Notes: generated by a model from the letters alone, not told the origin. Counted from the stretch's first letter, positions 15,774 through 22,384 are shown. The stretch: 22,384 nucleotides of DNA from JANLSO01 sp031362405 (GCA_031362405.1 JANLSO010000049.1:1-22384); one strand, 5' to 3'. Numbers and translations are program-made.

Positions 15774-17120
15774 GTGAGGATTCACCGAGCACGTGCCCGC
15801 TCGCTGACGCGCCGCATCGTGGCGCTCGCTGCGCTCGCCATGGCGATCGCGATGATGGTGGGGGCCGGCGTCGCGAGTGCGGCGACCCAGGCCTGGACCG
15901 GCCAGGCTTCTGGCTCTACCCCGGACGTCGGCCTCACGGGCTTGACGATGTTCTTCGCGGATGGAACGCCGATCTCCCAGGGCGACTACGCCGGCACACT
16001 GAACTTCACGATCGACGGCGCGGCGAAGGTCGGGTACTGCACCGATACGACGCGGCTTCTGAGCGAGACCCCCGAACCGGTCAACCTGTCCCTCCAGAGC
16101 CCGCCGTTGTCGGCCAATGAGCGCGCGATCACCTGGCTCATGCTCAACAAGACTCCGACGGGCATCGCCACCGCCGAGAAGCGTGCGCAGGCGAGCGCCG
16201 TGCAGCTCGCGATCTGGCAGCTGCGCAACCGCGTCAGCGCAACCGCGCCGACCAGCGACGCCGTGCTGAACGCGGCGATCGCCGCGCTGCGTCAGGAAGC
16301 CCTCGCGGCAACCGCAACGGCCAGCTCGCTCGCCGTGTCGGCCACCAGCCCGGCGGCCGGCGCAACGACGGCGACCATCACGGTCACCGGACGTGCGGGC
16401 GCCACCGTTGCCCTGGCCATCACCTCGGGCACGGCGACGCTCAGCGCGCCGCAGGTGGTGCTCGGCGCCGGTGGCACCGGCACCGTCACCCTCACCAGCG
16501 CGAGCGGTACCGCCGTCACGGTGAGCGCCACGACGGCCGGCGATGGTCAGCTGACCGACGTCGAGCCGACGGCCGAGACCCGGCCCCAGCCGACGGTCTA
16601 CGCCGCACCCAGCACGCTCAGCGCGAACACGACCGTGGCCTTCGCACCGGCGGTCGTCGTGCCGGTCACACCGGGCACGATCCCGTCGACCCCGACCGGC
16701 ACGCCCACACCGGTGCCGCCGGTGGTCACCCAGCGGGCCGCAAGGTTGACGATCACCAAGACCGCACCGGCCGCGGCCCGCGCGGGCTCACTGGTCGTCT
16801 ACACGATCACGGTCACGAACACCGGTGACGCCGCCGCGACCGGCGTCACGGTCACCGACGCCGTGCCGAGTGGCCTGGCCCTGGTGCGCAGCACCCGGAC
16901 CTACTCGTTCAGGAGTGGCAAGGCGGTATGGAAGGTCGGCCGTCTGGCTCCCGGATCGTCGGTGAGCTTCCGCGTCTCGATGCGCGCCGGGGCAAACCTG
17001 ACCGGCACGAAGGACAACGTGGCGTCGGTTTCGGCCATCGGCCTGACAGCCCGCCGGGCCTCGGCGAAGGTGAAATTCACCGCCGTTCCGACCCCCGTCC
17101 AGCCCCGGGTCACCGGCTAA
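15774..17120 (+). CDS. secreted thioester-domain (TED) surface adhesin with DUF11 repeat
   Basis: Secreted protein of 448 residues. The GTG at 15774 has a strong GGAGG 5 nt upstream and starts a long signal peptide (basic RIHRARARSLTRR, then a hydrophobic stretch ending GVASAAT). Residues about 38-165 look like a bacterial thioester domain (PF08341 type): GYCTDTTRLL with Cys89, ERAITWLMLNKTPTG, and SAVQLAIWQLRNRV with Gln144, the pair expected to form an internal Cys-Gln thioester for covalent attachment to a target surface. A Thr/Ala-rich Ig-like region follows (about 180-275), then a Pro/Thr linker, then a DUF11 repeat (about 325-440: LTITKTAP, VVYTITVTNTGDAAATGVTVTDAVP). No LPxTG-type sorting signal or C-terminal membrane segment is present, so the mode of retention is unclear. 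A non-adhesive secreted structural protein is the alternative. Confidence 0.8.
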   Translation: MRIHRARARSLTRRIVALAALAMAIAMMVGAGVASAATQAWTGQASGSTPDVGLTGLTMFFADGTPISQGDYAGTLNFTIDGAAKVGYCTDTTRLLSETPEPVNLSLQSPPLSANERAITWLMLNKTPTGIATAEKRAQASAVQLAIWQLRNRVSATAPTSDAVLNAAIAALRQEALAATATASSLAVSATSPAAGATTATITVTGRAGATVALAITSGTATLSAPQVVLGAGGTGTVTLTSASGTAVTVSATTAGDGQLTDVEPTAETRPQPTVYAAPSTLSANTTVAFAPAVVVPVTPGTIPSTPTGTPTPVPPVVTQRAARLTITKTAPAAARAGSLVVYTITVTNTGDAAATGVTVTDAVPSGLALVRSTRTYSFRSGKAVWKVGRLAPGSSVSFRVSMRAGANLTGTKDNVASVSAIGLTARRASAKVKFTAVPTPVQPRVTG

Positions 17121-17137
17121 CCCAATCGCCGGAGCTA

Positions 17138-17179
17138 CGTCAACCCCTCAGGGTGCGTCACTGACCTGAGGGGTTGACG
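17138..17179. repeat. 15-bp perfect inverted repeat with 12-nt loop
   Basis: CGTCAACCCCTCAGG (17138-17152) and CCTGAGGGGTTGACG (17165-17179) are perfect reverse complements around a 12-nt loop. The repeat begins 17 nt after the adhesin stop and its right arm contains TTGACG, the -35 of the L,D-transpeptidase promoter. There is no T-tract after it, so it is not a typical intrinsic terminator. It could be a bidirectional or Rho-assisted terminator, an mRNA 3'-end stabiliser, or an operator. Confidence 0.75.
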
Positions 17180-17201
17180 GGTACCGGCAGGTCCGTAAGT
17201 C
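17174..17201 (+). promoter_or_regulatory. promoter of the L,D-transpeptidase gene
   Basis: TTGACG (17174-17179) is followed after 16 nt by TAAGTC (17196-17201). The GTG start is 8 nt downstream and lacks a Shine-Dalgarno site, so the transcript may be leaderless or nearly so. The -35 lies within the right arm of the 15-bp inverted repeat. Confidence 0.5.
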
Positions 17202-17209
17202 TGCCGCCC

Positions 17210-17953
17210 GTGCCCAGGTCCCTCCCGAAGTTCCTCGGGGCGGCGCTCGCCCTTTTTGCGAGCTCGTCCGCCCTCGCCATCGGCGGCGCTGCGCCCGCCC
17301 CGGCCCCCTCCGATCGGGCCGGCTTGAGCTGGACCGCTCGGATCCTCGAGCCGGTCACGGCGCGGACCGCGCCGACTGCCACCGCCCGCCCCGCCGCTCA
17401 GCTGCTGCACTACACGGCGTTCTCGCGCCGACCGCAGGTGCTGATGGTCACGGGCAACGCGGAGGAGACGCTCGCCGGAGGCGCGACCCGCTCGTGGGTG
17501 CGCGTGCAGCTGCCCACGCGCCCGAACGAAAGCCAGGGCTGGGTGCCCCGCTCGTCGGTGAAACTCGCCGCGACCAGCATTCGGATTCGCGTACGTCTCG
17601 GCGCCAGACGGGTCGAGATCAGCCGCGATGGCGCGACCATCAAGAGCTTCCGCGCGGCGGTGGGAACCGGCGGCACGCCGACGCCCACCGGCGGCTTCGC
17701 GGTGCAAGACCCGGTCGTCGCCGGCGCCGCCGAGAGCACGTACCTCGGGCCGTACATCATCACGCTCACGGCCTACAGCACGGTACTGCGCTCGTTCATG
17801 GGTGGCGACGGCCTCGTGGCGATCCACGGCACCAACGCTCCGGGCTCTCTTGGCCAGGCGGTCAGCCACGGCTGCGTCCGCGTCTCGAACGACGCCGTAC
17901 GCACGCTGTGGAGGTTCGCCGACCCCGGCACTCCGGTGGATATCGTTCAGTAG
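17210..17953 (+). CDS. L,D-transpeptidase (YkuD domain) with SH3-like domain
   Basis: Exported peptidoglycan cross-linking enzyme of 247 residues. The GTG at 17210 gives a signal peptide (PRSLPKFLGAALALFASSSALA, with small residues at the cleavage site). Residues about 40-120 resemble a bacterial SH3-like wall-binding domain ending SQGWVPRSSVKL. The YkuD domain (PF03734) occupies the rest, with VGTGGTPTPTGGF, HGTN at His206 and the active-site motif SHGCVRVSN containing His220 and the nucleophile Cys222. It forms 3-3 cross-links or attaches proteins to meso-diaminopimelate stems. An in-frame TTG at 17174 would add a non-signal-like leader and lies in the inverted repeat. It follows the adhesin gene in the same orientation, and a hypothetical gene starts 27 nt after its stop. 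A link to anchoring the adhesin or polysaccharide is only inference. Confidence 0.9.
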   Translation: MPRSLPKFLGAALALFASSSALAIGGAAPAPAPSDRAGLSWTARILEPVTARTAPTATARPAAQLLHYTAFSRRPQVLMVTGNAEETLAGGATRSWVRVQLPTRPNESQGWVPRSSVKLAATSIRIRVRLGARRVEISRDGATIKSFRAAVGTGGTPTPTGGFAVQDPVVAGAAESTYLGPYIITLTAYSTVLRSFMGGDGLVAIHGTNAPGSLGQAVSHGCVRVSNDAVRTLWRFADPGTPVDIVQ

Positions 17954-17980
17954 TCCGCGCCCCAGGAGAGGATTCCCCCG

Positions 17981-18883
17981 ATGGAGCAGCACTCGCTCAC
18001 CGAAATCCTCTTGGATGGCTTGATCGAAGAAACCGGCCTCCAACCCGAAGGCGATCTCCTCGACCGACTTGCCGCCGCGCCGACTGCCGTGCTGCGCAGG
18101 CTGCGATCCAAAGACGCCGAGAGTTTCGGTGTCGCCGCGATGCTCCCGTTGGATCTCGCCCCCGTGCTCACCGAGTTACTCGCCACCTGCTGCGATGCCG
18201 CTGGACGCTTTGACCGCGAGGGTGCCGATCGCCTCATCGCCGAGCGGGCGGAAGACCCCGAGGCCGAGATCGAGGAACACGAGCCCGAACCGATTCTCGT
18301 GCGCCTCGTGCACGAAGCCCTCGGGCTCGATGTCGACTGCGCGACCTGCGCAGCGCTACTCGACGAGGAGCCCCTCGACCAGGACGTTGACGACGAGGGC
18401 GACGGCGGACACCACCAGGCGGACTCTCCGCTCGCGCAGGTCGCCTCCCGGCACCCCGCCGAGATGGATGCATGGGAGCCGCAGTTCGCTCTGCGCATCG
18501 GTCGTGACGCCGGCCAGCTCTTTCACGCCGCCGCTGGCTTCGACGCAATGCACGACGTGGTCACCGGCGGCGGCGCCCCGGGCCTGACACCGGATGCGCT
18601 CGAGAATGCCCACGACATCCAGCACGTCGGGTTCGGGCAGTGCGAGGGCGCCGCCGAGGTCCACGGCTTTCGTGTCGCGTTGCGGGCGCTGCACGACACC
18701 GCGGGGGTGGCAGCGGCGATCGAGGCCGCCGAGCGCGCCGTCGCCGACGACACCCTGGAACTTGCCGCACTCCCCGCGGAGGTCGCGGTTAGCCTGATCG
18801 CCGATCACATCACCGATGCCCTCGACTCTGCGCCCACCCCGGCCCCCACCCGGCGCCTCCCGAAAGGCAAGCGCCGGCGCTGA
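17981..18883 (+). CDS. hypothetical cytoplasmic protein
   Basis: I do not recognise a family. The protein has 300 residues, starts with ATG and has AGGAGAGG about 10 nt upstream. Third-position GC is high throughout, which supports coding on this strand. There is no signal peptide or membrane segment. Residues 1-75 look helical (MEQHSLTEILLDGLIEETGL... LRRLRSKDAESFGVAAML). A Glu-rich stretch (ERAEDPEAEIEEHEPEP) follows, then LVRLVHEALGLDVDCATCAALLDEE with a CxxC pair, then an Asp/Gly/His-rich linker, and a mostly helical C-terminal third rich in His and Ala ending in a basic tail (RRLPKGKRRR). It starts 27 nt after the L,D-transpeptidase stop, so the two may be co-transcribed. The CxxC and nearby histidines could bind a metal, but spacing matches no motif I know. 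Confidence 0.7.
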   Translation: MEQHSLTEILLDGLIEETGLQPEGDLLDRLAAAPTAVLRRLRSKDAESFGVAAMLPLDLAPVLTELLATCCDAAGRFDREGADRLIAERAEDPEAEIEEHEPEPILVRLVHEALGLDVDCATCAALLDEEPLDQDVDDEGDGGHHQADSPLAQVASRHPAEMDAWEPQFALRIGRDAGQLFHAAAGFDAMHDVVTGGGAPGLTPDALENAHDIQHVGFGQCEGAAEVHGFRVALRALHDTAGVAAAIEAAERAVADDTLELAALPAEVAVSLIADHITDALDSAPTPAPTRRLPKGKRRR

Positions 18884-19020
18884 CGACGACGTCATCTCGA
18901 ACGGGCCGCCGAGGTCGATCTTTCCCGGGAGCCTGGCGAAGATCGGGCTGGTCGTCGACGCCGTCCCAACGGATCTTGCCACGCCCTTTGGCACCCACAG
19001 CACCGGTTCACCGACATCGC

Positions 19021-19731
19021 TCAGATGCGTGGTACGCGCAGCTCCAGGCGACCGCGTCCCCGGTGCCAGCGCGCGCGACGGCCAACCCAACGGTCACGCC
19101 GCAGCGTGAGAGGGCCGATCTGGATGACGAGCATCGATGCATGCACGATGGCGCCGCGTGCACGGGAGGAACGAATCGACGCGACGTTGAGGTGCTCGAC
19201 CGACGAGTAGATGCTGCGTACCCCATCCGCGGCGAGGTCGTTTGCCATGGCGGCGAAGAGGGCCGGGTGGAGCCTGCGGCCCCGGTGCGTAGGGGCGACC
19301 ATTCCGTCGAAGAACCAGCGCCCATCCTCACGAAGCCGAATGAGAGCCCCGTCTTCCTCATACGTCCCTCCGCTCACCCACAGGTGGGCGATGAGTTTGG
19401 TCCCGTCGACGTGAATCGCGGCGCGATCTCCGCGAGCCTGGCGCTGATCGATCATCGCCGGCCGCTCGCCGAACTGCGCCAGGAGCTCGCGATCGTCGCG
19501 TGTCGCCCAGCGGGGCCCGTCGGCGCCGTCCATTCGTTGCGTGGTCGCAGGAGGCGTCTCGAGGACGGCAAACCACGCGAGGTGGATCGGCGGGTCGGGC
19601 AGCAGCCGCTGGAAAATCCGGAAGACAACGCCCGCCGGACCGACATCGCGACGCACTGCACGTGCCTTTCGCACAAGCGAGGCGATTGTTTGACGAGAAC
19701 CGTCGTTGGTGGTCCCATGGCTCCGCGACAC
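19021..19731 (-). CDS. GNAT-family N-acetyltransferase
   Basis: Protein of 236 residues. The central part resembles a GNAT domain: KLIAHLWVSGGTYEEDGALIRL, then WFFDGMVAPTHRGRRLHPALFAAMANDLAADGVRSIYSSVEHLNVASIRS. VAPTHRGRRLHPAL is the acetyl-CoA pyrophosphate-binding loop followed by its helix, and EHLNVASIR fits the Asn of the last conserved helix. The C-terminus is very basic (RRDRWVGRRARWHRGRGRLELRV). The GTG at 19729-19731 is taken as the start because a good promoter lies immediately upstream; GTG at 19672-19674 would give a shorter protein beginning RKARAVRRDVG. It converges on the hypothetical gene and diverges from the second lyase-like gene. The acetylated substrate is unknown; a sugar or a polysaccharide precursor would fit the setting. 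Confidence 0.75.
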   Translation of the reverse strand: MSRSHGTTNDGSRQTIASLVRKARAVRRDVGPAGVVFRIFQRLLPDPPIHLAWFAVLETPPATTQRMDGADGPRWATRDDRELLAQFGERPAMIDQRQARGDRAAIHVDGTKLIAHLWVSGGTYEEDGALIRLREDGRWFFDGMVAPTHRGRRLHPALFAAMANDLAADGVRSIYSSVEHLNVASIRSSRARGAIVHASMLVIQIGPLTLRRDRWVGRRARWHRGRGRLELRVPRI

Positions 19732-19740
19732 GCGGGAATT

Positions 19741-19769
19741 GTCTTACCGGTCGTGGGGTGGTGGGTCAA
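19741..19769 (-). promoter_or_regulatory. promoter of the GNAT gene
   Basis: On the minus strand TTGACC (complement of 19764-19769) is followed after exactly 17 nt by TAAGAC (complement of 19741-19746). The GTG start is 9 nt further on, with no Shine-Dalgarno site, so the message is probably leaderless or has a leader of only a few bases. The -10 differs by one base from the TAAGTC of the L,D-transpeptidase promoter. Confidence 0.55.
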
Positions 19770-19798
19770 GTGCGGGAGCTGCGGGAAGTCCGCACAAC

Positions 19799-19827
19799 TT
19801 GCTCAGCGCGAGGCCGCCGACTATGGT
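19799..19827 (+). promoter_or_regulatory. promoter of the second lyase-like gene
   Basis: TTGCTC (19799-19804), 17-nt spacer, TATGGT (19822-19827). Transcription would start near 19834 and give a leader of roughly 75 nt to the TTG at 19912. An ATG at 19839 within the leader opens a minimal reading frame of four codons (MTTA, stop), which may be chance. The promoter is back to back with that of the GNAT gene. Confidence 0.5.
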
Positions 19828-19911
19828 CGCATCGCCGTATGACTACGGCGTGAGTCAGGCGACGCAGGCTGCCCCTTGGCGTGGCGCGACCCCGACAGTC
19901 AGGTTTACCTC

Positions 19912-21417
19912 TTGCCCCATCCGAAACGGGCACGCGCCACGCGTGTCGTCACAACATGCGGGCTCGGAGCACTTTTCTGCGCTCTCCCGTTTGTTGCCGC
20001 CGGCGAGGATTCGTCGATCAGCTCTGGGCTCCCGCCAGATGTCGCGGCGATCACGCTGCAGCCCGGAGCGGTTTCTCTCGCGCCATGGCAGCCGGTCGTC
20101 CAGCGCCGTCAGGCCAGCGCACGGGTCGTCACGACCGCCTCTGACGGAGCCATCCTGCAGCTCGCCGACCGGCAGGGCGCGTCGGGCTTCGTGGTGCTGC
20201 GAGCCGGCCTGGCGTCGCGAGCACGTGCAACGGCTCGGGCCGACCTCATCGTTGCGCGGCAGCGGCTCGCCCCCGGCGATGTCCGGTCGTTCGTGGAGAT
20301 CGGTGCCGCCAACGGCATCGCGTACCAGGCGGGAGCGGTACGCAACGCTACGGGCGGAATGAACTGGGGGGTCTGGCTGCGTCGACCCAACGGCACCCGC
20401 AGCGTCATGTCGGTCAGCAAGGTGCGGATCGTCCTGGGCGACGAGCGGCGCGTTCAGCTCGAGACGACGTGGCTGTCGTCAAAGAGTTCCGCAAAGCTGC
20501 AGATCGATGGCCGCGAGGTCGCGGCGACCGCGACGACGGACCTCACGAAGGTCGGCCCGAACCGGGTGAACATCGGCCTCGGTCGGCCCGCAAGAATCGA
20601 TGAGGTCGGAGCGATCTTCGTTCGCACCGCCCTGGCCTTCAGCGGGGCGGGTGCGTCGGCCGTGCCGGCGACGGCTCCCGCCCCCGGCGGCCCCGGAGTC
20701 GTGATCCCCGTCGTCGGTGCCCCAGGTACCGGCGGCACGACGGGCGCACCCGTACCCCCGGGCGTCGACCAGATCCCCGGACGCGAGATCGCCCGGGCCG
20801 ACTGGGAGACGACCACACCCAACCCCTACTTCCAGCGGGCATCGAACGATCGCATCCGGGCGGTCCCCTCACCCGTGACAGAAGGAAAGTACGCCGGGCG
20901 CTTCGAGGTGCAGCAAGGAGACAACCCGACCTCGTGCTGTGGCGACCGGTCCGAGTTCCTCATCAGCACGAACGAGAAAGAGGGCGACGAGCGCTGGTAC
21001 ACCTGGGCGACGCTCTTCGACGACAGCTTCCCGACCGGCGGGGGCTGGCAGGTGGTCACCCAGTGGCACTCCGCCGTCGACGGCGTTCCGCCGATGGGCT
21101 TCTACGCCGAGGACGGCACGTACTACCTGCGGACCTCGCAGGACACCGGCGGGAACGGGATCAAGCGCTTCTGGGAGACCAAGATCCAGAAGAACTTCTG
21201 GTATCGGATCAAGTTGCATGTGAAGTGGTCGTCCAGCGCGTCGGTCGGATACGTCGAGATGTGGGTCAACGGCCAGCTCGTCACGCCGAAGACCTTCACC
21301 CGCAACATGTACCCCGGCAACACGAACTACTTCAAGCAGGGCTACTACCGCCAGGACAGCATCGGCGGGACCGGGGTCGTCTTCCACGATGGCTTCCGGG
21401 CGACCCAGGTGAACTGA
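19912..21417 (+). CDS. secreted two-domain protein with heparin-lyase-I-like domain
   Basis: Protein of 501 residues. The TTG at 19912 gives a signal peptide (PHPKRARATRVVTTCGLGALFCALPFVAAGED); a TTG at 19876 would add 12 residues ahead of the basic region. Residues about 75-245 look like a LamG/concanavalin-type beta sandwich (GFVVLRAGL, VQLETTWLSSKSSAKLQIDG, NRVNIGLGRPARIDEV). A Gly/Pro-rich linker (about 246-287) follows. Residues about 290-501 are a PF14099-like lyase domain with GDRSEF, EGDERWYTWATLF, GWQVVTQWHS and MYPGNTNYFKQGYYR, clearly homologous to the C-terminal domain of the gene at 151-1416. The N-terminal halves of the two proteins differ. A Cys-Cys pair (SCCGDRSE) sits next to the RSE motif. 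It probably binds and cleaves a uronic-acid polysaccharide outside the cell. The gene is monocistronic, ending in a strong terminator. Confidence 0.82.
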   Translation: MPHPKRARATRVVTTCGLGALFCALPFVAAGEDSSISSGLPPDVAAITLQPGAVSLAPWQPVVQRRQASARVVTTASDGAILQLADRQGASGFVVLRAGLASRARATARADLIVARQRLAPGDVRSFVEIGAANGIAYQAGAVRNATGGMNWGVWLRRPNGTRSVMSVSKVRIVLGDERRVQLETTWLSSKSSAKLQIDGREVAATATTDLTKVGPNRVNIGLGRPARIDEVGAIFVRTALAFSGAGASAVPATAPAPGGPGVVIPVVGAPGTGGTTGAPVPPGVDQIPGREIARADWETTTPNPYFQRASNDRIRAVPSPVTEGKYAGRFEVQQGDNPTSCCGDRSEFLISTNEKEGDERWYTWATLFDDSFPTGGGWQVVTQWHSAVDGVPPMGFYAEDGTYYLRTSQDTGGNGIKRFWETKIQKNFWYRIKLHVKWSSSASVGYVEMWVNGQLVTPKTFTRNMYPGNTNYFKQGYYRQDSIGGTGVVFHDGFRATQVN

Positions 21418-21423
21418 TCCACG

Positions 21424-21463
21424 AAGGCCCCGCCCGGGCATCCGGGCGGGGCCTTTTGTCTTT
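21424..21463 (+). terminator. intrinsic terminator after the second lyase-like gene
   Basis: AAGGCCCCGCCCGG (21424-21437) pairs perfectly with CCGGGCGGGGCCTT (21442-21455): a 14-bp GC-rich stem with a 4-nt loop, followed by TTGTCTTT. It starts 7 nt after the stop codon and separates the polysaccharide locus from sucC. Confidence 0.93.
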
Positions 21464-21496
21464 GTGTCCCGGGGCAACGTGCGTCGAGGCCGTGGG

Positions 21497-21502
21497 TATG
21501 AT
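21497..21502 (+). promoter_or_regulatory. possible -10 box of sucC
   Basis: TATGAT lies 54 nt before the TTG start of sucC, downstream of the terminator. No convincing -35 is found at 16-18 nt, so the promoter may depend on an activator or be misidentified. Confidence 0.35.
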
Positions 21503-21556
21503 CGCGCGGGCCCGTCGCCTGACGGGGGCCGTGTTCTGACGCGACAAGGGGCGGAT

Positions 21557-22384
21557 TTGGATCTCCACGAGTACCAAGGCAAGCAGCTGTTCGCCCGCCA
21601 CGGAATCCCGGTGCCAAGCGGCGAGGTCGCCGACACACCGGAGGAGGCCAAGGCGGCCGCGGCCCGCATCGGCGGCAAGGTCGTCGTCAAGGCGCAGGTG
21701 CAGATCGGTGGTCGCGGCAAGGCGGGTGGCATCAAGCTGGCCGACACTCCCGAAGAGGCCGAAGCACACGCGAAGGACATTCTCGGGATGGACATCCGCG
21801 GGCACATCGTGCACCGGGTCTGGATCGAGGCCGCGTCCGACATCCAGAAGGAGTACTACGCGTCGGTCACCTTCGACCGTAGCGTGAAGAAGCCTCTGGT
21901 GATGCTGTCGGCGATGGGCGGCATGGACATCGAGCACGTCGCCGAAACCCAGCCCGAGGCGCTCGCACGCCTGCACGTCGACCCTCTGACCGGCTTCCAG
22001 CAGCACCACGCCCGCTGGCTGGCCTTTCACGCACAGATCGACGGCGGCGCGATCAAGGGCGTCGTCGACATCCTGGGTCGGCTCTACGCCGCGTTCGTCG
22101 ATCTCGACGCGATGCTCATGGAGATCAACCCGTTGATCTGGACGACCGACGGGCGCGTCATCGCACTCGACGCCAAGGTCACGATCGACGGCAACGCGCT
22201 TTACCGGCACCCGGATCTGTTGGAGATGCAGTCCTCCACGACTCAGGACGTCCAGGAGCGCATGGCGCAAGAGCGCGGTGTGACCTACGTGAAGCTCGAC
22301 GGTGACGTCGGCATTCTCGGTAATGGCGCGGGTCTCGTGATGAGCACTCTCGACGTGGTTGCCCTGGCGGGTGGCCGGCCGGCG
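21557..22384 (+). CDS. sucC: succinyl-CoA ligase (ADP-forming) subunit beta, 5' part
   Basis: TCA-cycle enzyme making succinate and ATP (or GTP) from succinyl-CoA together with SucD. The first 276 codons are present and open to the window edge; the full family length is near 390. The N-terminus DLHEYQGKQLFARHGIPVP is diagnostic, followed by the ATP-grasp features VVVKAQVQIGGRGKAGGIKLA, EYYASVTFDRS, MLMEINPLIWT and ALDAKVTIDGNALYRHP, and then the start of the ligase-CoA domain (YVKLDGDVGILGNGAGLVMSTLD). The start is TTG at 21557-21559, supported by AAGGGG 5 nt upstream and by the exact family N-terminus. It marks the end of the polysaccharide locus; sucD would be expected just beyond the window. 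Confidence 0.97.
   Translation, partial: MDLHEYQGKQLFARHGIPVPSGEVADTPEEAKAAAARIGGKVVVKAQVQIGGRGKAGGIKLADTPEEAEAHAKDILGMDIRGHIVHRVWIEAASDIQKEYYASVTFDRSVKKPLVMLSAMGGMDIEHVAETQPEALARLHVDPLTGFQQHHARWLAFHAQIDGGAIKGVVDILGRLYAAFVDLDAMLMEINPLIWTTDGRVIALDAKVTIDGNALYRHPDLLEMQSSTTQDVQERMAQERGVTYVKLDGDVGILGNGAGLVMSTLDVVALAGGRPA

Noticed and set aside
18356..19090. Minus-strand open frame opposite the hypothetical gene, with a protein-like stretch around 18884-19020
   Set aside because: The composition over the hypothetical gene is that of a shadow and no family is recognisable. The 137-bp gap itself may hold a decayed remnant, but nothing proves it and no terminator is seen there.
1..22384. Insertion sequences, tRNA genes, attachment sites, CRISPR arrays
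   Set aside because: No transposase or integrase coding sequence, no tRNA cloverleaf and no regular direct repeats were found anywhere in the window.

Overview
This is a GC-rich (by eye about two-thirds G+C) bacterial window, with high GC at third codon positions, many GTG and TTG starts, weak or missing Shine-Dalgarno sites in front of several genes, an L,D-transpeptidase and a Cys-Gln thioester-domain adhesin. That combination points to a Gram-positive actinobacterium. A deep lineage such as Thermoleophilia is a guess; no rRNA or clear phylogenetic marker is present apart from the start of sucC.

Almost the whole window is an exopolysaccharide/capsule locus. Left block (minus strand, 1-3636): a polyprenyl-phosphate sugar-1-phosphate transferase (chain initiation), a proline-rich/coiled-coil membrane protein, a secreted heparin-lyase-I-like protein, and the first 16 codons of a further gene cut by the window edge. 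Middle block (3795-9953): two GT4 glycosyltransferases (convergent, overlapping at their 3' ends), a Wzx-type flippase, a VapBC-type toxin-antitoxin pair, and a Wzy/O-antigen-ligase-type polymerase. Next, on the minus strand upstream of the polymerase, lies a Wzz chain-length protein fused to a BY-kinase-like ATPase (9971-11410). Divergent from it is a tightly overlapping three-gene operon (11534-15605): a heparinase II/III-like lyase, a third GT4 glycosyltransferase and a CelD/FemAB-like acyltransferase.

The right block is cell-surface biology: a secreted thioester-domain (TED) adhesin with a DUF11 repeat (15774-17120), an L,D-transpeptidase (17210-17953), an unrecognised cytoplasmic protein (17981-18883), a GNAT acetyltransferase on the minus strand (19021-19731) and a second heparin-lyase-I-like secreted protein (19912-21417) that ends in a strong intrinsic terminator. 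Core metabolism begins straight after, with sucC (succinyl-CoA ligase beta subunit), which runs off the window.

The parts make a coherent Wzx/Wzy-dependent pathway: initiation, extension, flipping, polymerisation and length control. Unusually, it comes with three candidate uronate-polysaccharide lyases (two paralogues bracketing the locus and one inside it) and wall/surface-attachment functions. My main hypothesis is that the locus makes a uronic-acid-containing polysaccharide together with its own trimming and surface-display proteins. The regulatory sequences offer several concrete leads: a 15-bp perfect inverted repeat over the L,D-transpeptidase promoter, a 12-bp palindrome at the Wzz start, and candidate leaderless promoters.
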